A stretch of 64,000 nt of DNA from Chaetorhynchus papuensis (lineage: Eukaryota > Chordata > Aves > Passeriformes > Rhipiduridae), in NCBI GenBank assembly GCA_013396525.1, contig VWYX01000625.1, positions 109,476 through 173,475 on the forward strand, in the 5' to 3' direction. Made by a program: the position numbers and the translations under genes. This document shows, one piece after another, positions 48,781-58,250 of this stretch; position 1 is the stretch's first letter; each line of letters begins with the position of its first letter. The notes below the pieces were generated by a model. That model did no database searches and was not told where the DNA came from. It saw only the letters and a program-made list of their open reading frames with translations.

Positions 48781-48936
48781 ATCATGCCTGGAAGTGTTCA
48801 AAGAACCCCAACATTCCCCAAGCAGATGCAGGACTTCACAAGATTGTTTAGCTGCCGTGGTGGCACTGGGTCAGAAGTTGGACTTTAAGATCTTGGAGGT
48901 CTTTTCCAACCTCAGTGATTCTGTGACTCTGTGATA
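48781..48936 (+). mobile_element. CR1 LINE 3' end
   Basis: Typical CR1 3' terminal segment in the plus orientation. CCTGGAAGTGTTCAAAGAAC corresponds to the CR1 phrase CCTGGAGGTGTTCAAGAAC. TTTAGCTGCCGTGGTGGCAC, then GGTCAGAAGTTGGACTTTAA and GGTCTTTTCCAACCTCAG follow in the expected order. The element ends with GATTCTGTGACTCTGTGAT, the decayed 8-bp terminal repeat of CR1. Only about 155 bp remain, the usual severe 5' truncation of avian CR1. CR1 shows no long target-site duplication, and none is visible here. Confidence 0.92.
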
Positions 48937-51556
48937 TATAGAAATTCATTAGTATTTTTAGCAGCGTGGGGGGAACCAACTTGTCTTATAGACAGAAGAG
49001 GCTCATTTCCCAGGGGTGTCCTAGCAAAACTTCCCTCTGGCAACTCCTGCATTTCTGTGCCTGGTGTTCACTGTACCACTTACACAGAAATAAGGGACAT
49101 TATAACCCCTATTTAACTTTGTTCCTTGTTTTTCTTCTCCAGCAAATACTTGAGAAGTAAGCACAGAATTATATATTTTTTTTTTCCTGTTCTAAATACT
49201 CCTCAAGAATTCTGTGGCTTCTAAAATCCTGGGTGACATTCCCTTTGAAAATCTTCCCCTGATTTTACCAAGTCCTTGTGCCCTTTGCTTATAGAGAACA
49301 GAGCACAACCCCTGTCAGGAGGTGCCCCCAGTTTGCCTATCACTTGCACAAATAAATAAATAAATGTGTATAAATAAATATCTTTCAAAATTCCAAATCG
49401 TAGGAGGTTTGGAAAGCTGCAAGGTCTGCTCTTTCAAAAAAGAGGGGTTTTGCCTACTTTCTCCTAAAAGAGTCTGGATTTTTGTCATTTTTTTAATTTT
49501 CTTCAGTCAACAAGGATAAAAAGAAGAGATGAAAAGGAAAAAATGCCCAAACAAAGCCATTGTGGAAATGAGTAATAAGGGTAGTCCTAGAAGAATATTT
49601 TAAGTGGATTTTTATTTACAAGGATACTTAGACTCTTCAGTTTCCTAAAATGAACCCTTTAAACTAATGGCTAAGTAGAAAGTTAGTAAAATACTCAGTT
49701 AATTACAGATTATTCTCCAGTCTAAAGCACTTGTAGACTAAATTGAACCAGTGTTTTAAGTGCACTTCTGTCATCTAGTGCAGACAGAAACGAGATTAAA
49801 GTCCCCATCAAGCTAAAAAACCCACCCAGTTCATTTGAGCTTATTTACTTCATTGGGAAAAATTTGCAGCCACTACAGAGAAATCTCTAAGATGAAAACA
49901 ATCTAAGAGAATAAATCTCTAAGCAAAGCTGGTCAGTGAACTGCCACACTATGATCATTCCAACTGAAATGAATTTTAGAAGTTGTGCTGATTTATGCAC
50001 TGAACTACCTAAAAGCAGAATAAAGGCTACTGCCTTAATAACGCACAGTGCTGGAGATGGGAGAAAATAAACATCAGTTTAATATTTAGCATGAAACCTC
50101 TATTAATGCAGCTATTAGAACTATTAATTATGTCCACAGCTATGTGATTTCTTAACCAGTTTCAACACAGTTTGGCTATTACCATTGTTCAGATTTATTT
50201 CCTGGCTTAATGTCCTATTTTAAACTTTAATTTCAAGCCATTTTGAACTCAGCATATAAACAGTCAGTTCAGAAAGCATGTTCATCACATTATAGAAATG
50301 ATCAGAAATTTTGTCATTATCTGAGTTACAATTAGGCTTTTCAGCCACACAGCCTGATTTTCCCATTATTTAAGAAAAACATGTAAATGAAAAAAAAAAT
50401 AGAAAAAGCCTCTGAAGTTTACTTAAAGGTAATTTTTTTCCCAGGGAAAAATTGCTAGGAAAAGCAATTCTACCACTCAGCAGCTCATAGGAGCCTTACA
50501 TTCCACTTTTGGACCTTTTACATAGTGGGTGAGAGTTTTCTCTGAAGTGGTCAAGCTGGCTGTAGGGACAGCAAACTCCACCTCCAAAACTTGTCACTCA
50601 CCAGACTCCTAATTCACAGAAATAAAATGAATACCCATGTTAAAAAATACATTGCTTGAATACTTTCACTTGGTGCAGAAGAATGTCCGTTATTTTTCCC
50701 AAATTTGAATCCTGATTTGTCTCTTGCCAACTATTTCAAAGCAAGCTCCTTATTGCAAAAAGTCAGGAACTGTGAAAAAGATTTCATAGTAACTTATCCT
50801 GCCTATCCAAAACAGCTCAAGTAATTGAACTATTTTCTCCCTAGAATCTGCCAAGGCAAATAGTCTGTACCACAGGATAATGATCCACATCTCAGACTAG
50901 AATGAAACTGAGATGAGAGCAGAAAAGAGAGAAAATGGATACAGTCCCATTATTACAGCTCTAAAGAAGAGAAACAAATAAGCTTGATATTATATTTACA
51001 TCATTAAATATGCTTTAATGTAGAAAACCATGTTTTAAGAGGATCCTCTGGTCAGGCCTATGTAACACAAGCCATCAAATTTCACTTTGAATTCTTGCTT
51101 ATGATTCGAATGAAGTGCTCTGACTTAAGGGCACAACCTGTGCTAGGATAAAACCTTTTTGGCTCTGTTTGGACTGGAAACCACAGAATTCTATTGCTTC
51201 ACTTGAAAGCTTGTTATCAGGGATATTCCAGCTCAGATTAAAAGTGTGTTTCCTTCTCAGCATTTGCCTGATTCCATCTTTCAGCTACGGCCTCCTGCAA
51301 ACCCCACTGCTTAGTTCTGGCACGGAATAAAATAGAAACAGAAAAAAATGGAAAAAGAATTCTGTAATTTATGAATTATTGCGTACAAAATGCACATCCC
51401 CTGACCATGTCACAAAAAAAGCTTTGCTCACTAACTCTCTCCCAGCCTGTAAACTCAATCTGGAGCCTTTGATGCTGCCCACAGCTAAAGCCCAGGCTTT
51501 GCTCCCCACCAGAGCAGGCATGGCTGTCAGCCCCTGGGAAGCAGCATCATGACAAT
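48937..51556. other. AT-rich intergenic or intronic DNA, no gene seen
   Basis: The longest stretch without even modest open frames (about 49,160-51,520). It includes an (AAAT)n microsatellite and a conserved-element-like zone at 50,030-50,170 with words such as GCAGCTATTAGAACTATTAA and TAATTATGTCC. A partial CTCF-like word (TGTCATCTAGTGCAG) lies near 49,770. No transposon recognised. Confidence 0.6.
49350..49381 (+). repeat. (AAAT)n microsatellite
   Basis: AATA/AAAT tetranucleotides in two short runs (about 49,350-49,364 and 49,369-49,381) broken by GTGTAT. Total length is about 32 bases. Confidence 0.9.
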
Positions 51557-51563
51557 GTAAAAC

Positions 51564-51668
51564 ACACAGAAAACGTGTGTTTTACCCACACAGAAAACGT
51601 GTGTTTTACCCACACAGAAAACATGTGTTTTATCCACACATAAAATGTGTGTTTTACCCACACAGAAG
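51564..51668 (+). repeat. 24-bp minisatellite, 4.4 copies
   Basis: Units start at 51,564, 51,588, 51,612 and 51,636, with a partial unit at 51,660. The unit begins ACACAGAAAACGTGTG and ends TTTTACCC. Units 1 and 2 are identical, unit 3 has two changes and unit 4 has three. GTAAAACACAC at 51,557-51,567 pairs perfectly with GTGTGTTTTAC at 51,575-51,585, so each unit can form a hairpin. Because 24 is divisible by three, minus-strand frames stay open across the array and give spurious eight-residue repeats such as VGKTHVFC. Confidence 0.97.
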
Positions 51669-52136
51669 TGCACAGTGCAGCGAAGTGCAGCATTATGTGA
51701 GAAGGAGACCACAAGAGCCTTGAAGAGAGCACGCACCTCTCCGAGCGGGAGGAGGGGAAAACAGCGAGGCCTGAAGGGGAGTCTGGGCTCAAAAACACCG
51801 TTTTCCACAAAAAAAGCAGCTCAAAGTCCACAGCTCCACCCGGAATTAGGGATTCAAAGCTTCCTGCAACCACTGCATCCCAGGCTAGCAGGGAGCAAAA
51901 GCCCAGCTCCCCAAAAGGCAGGCTCTGGCGAGGAGCATCCAGCCTGGGCTGCTCTGCTGCCCTTCCTGCTGCCAGGGAGAAAGCACTGGGGGCTCTCTGC
52001 AGGCAGGGAGCAGCTCTCCTGCCCTGCTCCAGCCCTAATCCCACTGGGACACGGGTGCTGTGGGCTTCCCCCCCTGTGCCACCCTGCCCTGCCCATCTCC
52101 TCCTGGCCAGGCTCACAGGCTGTGGCCTCGCCGTGA
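51669..52136. other. GC-rich spacer between two minisatellites, probably non-coding
   Basis: GC-richer DNA with open frames in both orientations (51,645-52,136 plus, 163 codons; 51,547-52,317 minus, 256 codons; 51,854-52,294 minus, 146 codons). The long minus frame starts beyond the 28-bp array and ends inside the 24-bp array, so much of it is translated tandem repeat. The spacer-encoded part shows no recognisable domain. A few CpG occur (CTCCGAGCGGGAGG near 51,740), but not enough for an island. Confidence 0.5.
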
Positions 52137-52286
52137 CCACAAACAACCCCTTCTTCTGCCCTCCCCATAAACATCCCCTTCTTCTGCCCTCCCCATAAAC
52201 AACCCCTTCTTCTGCCCTCCCCACAAACAACCCCTTCTTCTGCCCTCCCCTCGCCTTTCCACAATAATCCTCCCTCTTCTGCCACA
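52137..52286 (+). repeat. 28-bp minisatellite, four copies plus a decayed fifth
   Basis: Units begin at 52,141, 52,169, 52,197 and 52,225 with the start AAACAACCCCTTCTTCTG and the end CCCTCCCCAT. The only differences are single-base changes, for example CATCCCC in unit 2. A diverged partial copy, CCTCCCTCTTCTGCC, follows to about 52,286. The strand is pyrimidine-rich. The minus strand has GGGGAGGG and GGGG runs spaced by 8 bases, just outside the strict G-quadruplex rule. The period is not divisible by three, so translation cycles through three readings every 84 bases. Confidence 0.97.
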
Positions 52287-52385
52287 CTCTGCAAGTGTTA
52301 TTGCAGACAAAATTCACACAAAGACACTCCCCAACCCCATCGAGTCCCCCTGAACTCTCATTCTAACGTTTCACACAAAAAAACA

Positions 52386-53160
52386 CTCTTTGGCCCAAGA
52401 ATGCCACAAATCAATAATTGCTGTTTGAGTTGGGTATCTGTAGTGTTTCATGTGGGCTGTAGCAACTTAAAACTGTAAAGAATGAGCTGGGGCTGTTTTG
52501 TCACCATTTATTATGTTGATTGTGTATTTATTCCTTGAAGCAGGATTCTGCTTAATGTTCTGTGCTTTGAAAAAGCCCGGCAGCTGGCGTAAATGAGTTA
52601 TAGACCCATTTGCCACCAAATCAAAGCCCAGAGCCAGATCAAAGCCAGATTAAAAAAAAAAAATCATTTTTCTGTCATAGACTGGATGGCTTCTTCTCTG
52701 CCCTGTAAATAAAATTGATATTATTTCATCCAACTTCTATTTTCTCCTGATCAAAATATGATTATGTCTAATGCTATCCTGTCCAGGGCACTGAAGTTAT
52801 ACGAGATGTGAAAGCTTATTGATGTATTCAATTACTGGATGCTGCTCCATTGTCTGCTGAGCAGAGATGCTCAGTTATCGGTTCTTTAGAGCTGTACATT
52901 TCTGCCTAACAAAGTCATAACTCCCACAATTACCTGCCTGATGGATGGAAAACAGAAATATCTCATGAGTCCAATGCTGTTATCGGCTCTTCTCCATCTC
53001 TAAAATTCCTTTATATTAATGAGATTAGGGCTGTGAAGGAGGTGGCACAGTATTTAATTATTTATATTTTTCCTCCCGTGATAGCAACCCACTCATGTTT
53101 CTTGACCTGCATAATGATTTTTCTATAGCACGGCGTTTCCCCAGAAAGAACTAGATGAAA
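52386..53160. promoter_or_regulatory. Best candidate for a conserved regulatory element
   Basis: About 770 bases of AT-rich, non-repetitive DNA without a notable open frame. It is crowded with transcription-factor-like words: CAATAATTG, a SOX-like CCATTGT at 52,848-52,854, GATA-like TTATCGG twice, TTAATGAGATTAGGG, and TTTAATTATTTATA. Near-palindrome CTGAGCA-GAGA-TGCTCAG lies at 52,857-52,874. The texture is uniform for hundreds of bases, as in deeply conserved developmental enhancers. It starts about 100 bp from a minisatellite. I do not recognise it as a specific known element. Confidence 0.35.
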
Positions 53161-56100
53161 TGTGAAAAGCAATGAAACATAACCTTTCTAAAGGCTTATG
53201 TAACTAAAGCTTGCATCTCTATTTCCCCACCATCTAGACATCTAACCCTTACACCACAACACTTGTCACAAGGCTCCTCAGCAGAACCTGAACTGAAAAT
53301 ATAAAAAAAGGACGGCATTGCATTTAATTAGGCTGAAACACACAGAGTAACTCTCAGGAGCTGGGTGCACCAGCTGCAGGTAGCCACACTGTTTATAAAC
53401 ATCCTGAATATCAGGGATGTTTTTCTCCCTGTAGCTTTCCAGCCACAACTGCCCACGCTTTGTAACAGTACTGAGTAACGAGGTGGCATTTGCAAAATCC
53501 TGCTCTCCAAATGCCAGTGCACTCTCACCTCTACTTTTTCCCCAGGAAATCTAGTTGGAGTCTATACAACGGCTGGTGGTGTGTCTTTACCTCTTCCTTA
53601 GGCTTGCAAGGTATTTTTTCATCAAGTAGAGACACGTTCTCTTAGTACAATTTACTGTGACGAGAGACGAGGAGAGGTATTTTCCACAGGGCTGTTCTGG
53701 GATGTTATCCCTGCAGAAAGCACTCAGATTTTAATATAAACAATAGAGCTGTGATACAGTACAACTGCCCTAAAGGCTGCTGAGGCTGGTTATGTGTTTA
53801 TTATTTCTGCTGCACAAAAAAGCATTTCAGCTTTATCATTGCTAAACACAGCAAGTTTCAATCCCACGAGGAAGGAGACACTGTGAGAGTCAAGCACGTG
53901 AAGATGACTCCGTATGTACAGCAACCAGAAATAATTCTGGCCCAAACGAGGCTGTTTAGAAATGCTGATGCTCCCTGGAGCATGCAGCAAAATATTTGAC
54001 CGAGTAAGAGATTAAATTTTCCCTCCTACACATTTAGCAAGAGGCGATCTCGACATGGTCCAGCCCAGGGTGCAGTTTGATGCTCAGGCTCCCTGGGTAC
54101 CTTGGGGGTGATCAGCTCATTCAGCAGCTCTTTTTGGCACCCCTGACTGCCTGTTCATGCAGTGGGTGACATTTAATTCATCATCCTCAGCTCCCAGGAG
54201 GTGGAATTACAGAGCTCTTCAGAAGTGACCGCACAGCCCCGCGTCCCTCCCACCCTCTTGTCTCCCTCTCCAGCGGGGCATCTTTCAGACAAAAAGGGTT
54301 CAAGTGTCACTGCCACACCGATGATTTCCAGCAGTATCTCTCCCTCCCAGCTCATCATTCTGTAGCAGTCTGACTGCTGTCACCCTCCTTTATTATATAC
54401 AACAGATGACAGGAGGAATCTTTCGTTCAGAGACGACAGTTTGTGTTATAAAAATCTGAGAATGATGTAAGCAGCATTGCTTGACATCACTGGCACACAG
54501 CTCTGCCAGCAAGAAACACACCTTCCCTTCAGACCCTACATTTATTTGGGGTATCATTTACTGTAATACAGCATTTTTGCCAACGTTCAGTCTGTTGAGC
54601 ATTTAAAGAGGGAGATCTGTTACACCTAAAAATCTATACTGCATTTCATACTGAAAGGCAAATAGACATTTTTCAGATGAGTTTAAGCAGTGTAGATAAA
54701 ACCCTGGGACAACAGCTTTGCACACCAGACATCTGCATTTATTTACTGATTAATCTCTTTGCACTTACACTTCTCTCCATATCTTAAATATTGTTTCCTT
54801 CTTTACCCAGGAACCTGTAACTCCACTGTAAGAAAGTGAGAACCAAGACAACTCATCAGTATTTGTTTAGAAAGCATATGTTAGCATGTGAAGTGGAACT
54901 ACTTATGACATTTTCAAAAAGCTATGAATAATCACATATCATTAGAAGTGTTGATTGAGATAGTGCTTTGCCATGACATTTTTCATCTGTGGCATAAGTA
55001 AATGCAGAATCTCCCTAGCAAAAGGAACAAATTCTGAGTATCATACCCCAAAGTTTTCTGTCTACTGTGTCCTAGATGTAAAATAAAGAAAAGGAAGGAG
55101 CTGTTGGCAAATCCAATAGCAAAACTTCCATTGATTCCAGTGGGATCAGGTTTATTACTGTGGTAATTTCCTAAAAAAAAGAAGGAGTAAGTGTTGCCCT
55201 TGGAAGGGAGATCAAGGCTTCCTTTCCATTCACACGTGGAATCTTTGGGTAGCTCTACACTCTTCACGTTAAAAGCTGCTTGATTTGCTAAATTCAGAAC
55301 ATCAGCTGACTCTTTGTTGAGAAAGCAAAATGGTAGTTTCATGTAATGCATGTGCTGGGAATTTCTCTAAAAAGTCCACTTGATTAGAGAAATTGTTAAG
55401 ATCCAAGGGTGTGAGAAATAGAAAGAATAAAATTTAGCCAGCGCAGCGCAGGGGAGAACTGGAGCACCAGAAGGTGGAGCAAGCTCCTCATACCCCATGT
55501 GGTGGGAGCTGGTGGATTCACCACCTCTGCATTCAGCACACACCACGGATGAACTCAGTGTCCTGAGCTGCCATTTCACACAGACCTGATGGACACCAAG
55601 GTCCTACCTACTTCCAAAAACATCTGCTCCAAATAGGAAACCTCTACCTGGGAAGAGGCAGTGATTTCTGAGCTGTTTCCTTAGTGACCAGCAGGAATGA
55701 AATAAAATACATTGCACAGAACAGTGTTTCACATCCTGAATGCCAGGCAGCAGCACTTTAAGAAAGTTTAATTCCTGTCGAGCTAAACGGACTATTTCAA
55801 AATGAATAACTGCTAACAGGGATGCTGCATGTGCTGCTAACACTCCTGAAAGCAATAATATGCTAAAGCATATTCCACCAGATTGTAATCTAGCTGGAAG
55901 TACTTTAGGCTGGATTTTATTGCTGAAGCTCATGTGCTCCACCACCACACTCAATGAAATGGCCAGAAATCCCCACCCCATCCTCCTAGGCCTGAAAATA
56001 TTTCTGGTAGAACCAAGAACCACACCCCCTTATTCTCCATGAGACAACAGCATCACTGGAATGAGGACACCACACGGGACAAACAAAAGGGCTCCACCAG

Positions 56101-57879
56101 ACCTTCACAGAAGCATTCAGTTTGGACTTTAAGAAAAAACACTGTTTCTCACTGGCATTTCTGGGTAACTTCCACAGGAAACTTGAGTCCAGGAAGACAA
56201 CTAATTAACTTTCTCCAGCTAGAAAAGTCTGCCGAAATCTCAAGCAGCTGAAAACAGGGTGCACAGTGCTCCCTCTGGCTGACCAGCGTTTCCCAGGTCA
56301 CGCTTCTCATCCTGCCTAGGACACTAATTTACGTATTTTAAGAAACTCCCTCTAAATATTTCTCAGTATTATGCATTTACCCATCTGATGATTCAGGCAA
56401 TAGTGCCCCAAAACAGGCACTGCTGTTAAGAAGCAGCCTTTCCATATTAAATTCTGTACTCTAAATTTTTGAGTCATTTGACTTCGTTATATTTGAAAGG
56501 CAGCAGCACAGTTACAGACATGCCTGGTTCTGAGAAGGTGCAAGATGCCACAATAACTCGAGGTGAATAAGAAATGAGAAATGCACACACTGAAATAGAT
56601 TTTTGCCAATGCTTGCTGCGTGCCATTTATTTCACCTAATGCAAAACTCGCTGCATTCAGAAGAATTGTATTCATTATATTTGGATAAAGCCATTATTCA
56701 CGAAACATACTTCTGCTTCTGAGCATGCTCTGATTAAACACAAAAATACATCCACAGCTCACAAGGAACAAGGAGTCAAAGCAAACAATTTACAAGCTTT
56801 ATTTACAAGATCTATGCAGTCAACACCAAGGAATATTTAATCCCTTTGCTGCAATCAGGGTCAACTCACACATCAGAGGGACAGAAAACCAAGACAAAAT
56901 TGGGAGTGAATAAATTTTCATTGCATGATTTAGCCAGAAACTAGCTGGACAGAAGTTCATTTGCTTAGGTTTATTTTATGGCACTGCAGGAAATAGGTAG
57001 GTTTTGGACAGGGGAATCTGAGCTTTAAAAACCTGTTCCATCTCCCTTTCTTCCCTTCTCACAAAAATTCCTTTTTTTGCTTTCTTTTTCCCCCAGAACA
57101 CTGCTAAAAAACAAACTCAGCAGAGCTTCCACTTGGACACCTGGAAGCACAGGAAGAACATAAACCCCAAATAAACAGCCACATTCTATGAAACAGCATC
57201 CAGAGGGCTGCAAGCAACAAGTGCCCAGCGCTGGCAGCAAAGAATCACACTGCCCTGCCCTGCCACGTCCAAAATGACTGAAATTGCCTCCCACAAAAGC
57301 ATTTTAATTCCATAGAAACGCTCTCCCAGGCCGCTGAGGGGTTGTGGGTGTGTGGCTGCCTGGAGCTGGAACCCCCCACATGGACCCTCTCCTTTCCTCA
57401 CGCCCTTTATGGGGTCGTTCTCCACTGGCAGCAGCTTTTCAGAGCTTCTGGCTTTTGTGAGTTTTGAGCACAGCCATGGAAAACTTGGACTGAAGCTGCT
57501 GCCCTTCTGCCAAGCGGGTCTGTGTTGCGAGGGCAGGGTCACCGGTGGAGGTGGCTGCTGTGAAAAACCAACCCTTTCAAGCTTTTATTGCACAGCGAAT
57601 TATTCAAACATCAGATATCAAAGAGTTCAACAGAATACAGGTGGAACTTTATTCCTATTTACACTAGTGCTACTCCTCTTGTAGCTTAAGCCAGAGGTGA
57701 AATCTGAGGCTTCTGGATTTGTTTACTGGCTGAAATGAACATTTAGGTGTTGGTTTTATCCCCAGAAAATGGTCAGATAAAATGGTTGAATAAACATCTT
57801 TATAACTCCTTTCTTACATAGCTCCAGGAAGCAGCATGAGTACCTGGCTTATTCAGATTAATTTCTGAAGTGTAAAGTT
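53161..57879. other. Intergenic or intronic DNA, no gene seen
   Basis: Unique DNA containing one candidate old repeat (55,105-55,155), a CTCF-like word at 56,265-56,284 and a GC-richer patch at 57,180-57,560. Open frames of 118-139 codons (54,983-55,351, 55,604-56,023 and 57,186-57,542, all minus) have no recognisable domains. Confidence 0.55.
55105..55155. repeat. Candidate old archosaur-type interspersed repeat, copy 5
   Basis: The clearest copy. GCAAAACTTCCATTGATTCC followed by AGTGGGATCAGG closely parallels GCAAAACTCCCATTGACTTC, then AATGGG...GGATCAGG, allowing a three-base deletion. The palindromic centre (CCATTGA...AGTGGG) is still visible. Confidence 0.5.
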
Positions 57880-58250
57880 TTATTTCTGCAATAGCATGCA
57901 ATGTAATATTGGTTAATGTTGTAAAATGGCATTACCAAGATGCTGAATTATTATCAACTACACCTTTTCCAAATTTAACCTAACTTGCTCTAGGAATTTC
58001 ACTGAGAGGCAAAACTCATTAGCAATTAAATATTGTCCCAGAAGTAATTAACACTATTAATGATAACAAAAAAAGAATGCCATTATACTTTCTGGATGTC
58101 CAGTCTGCAGCAATAAAAATATGCCATAGAACTAGAATATGGCAAATTGCTGGTTTTCAGAAATAGCTGAAGAGATTTGTTAACACAATAATAACACTTA
58201 TTTTAATGCCTTTGAAATAAAAATAAAAGCTGCAGCATTTTTCAAAAACA
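57880..58250. promoter_or_regulatory. Candidate conserved non-coding block
   Basis: About 370 bases of AT-rich, non-repetitive DNA. Homeodomain-like words are frequent, for example GTAATATTGGTTAATG, AGCAATTAAATATTG and AGTAATTAACACTATTAATG. SOX-like and MEF2-like words also occur. No open frame covers it. This is a texture-based call only. Confidence 0.25.

Noticed and set aside
51564..52286. CRISPR-like direct repeats
   Set aside because: The repeats are head-to-tail with no unique spacers, and the genome is a vertebrate. These are minisatellites.
51547..52317. 256-codon minus-strand open frame as a gene
   Set aside because: It spans two tandem-repeat arrays, overlaps other long frames and shows no domain. 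Stop-free repeat units account for much of its length.
54983..55351. 122-codon minus-strand frame as a secreted or viral-like protein
   Set aside because: It contains a decayed interspersed repeat in its centre, which explains the open stretch. No domain seen.
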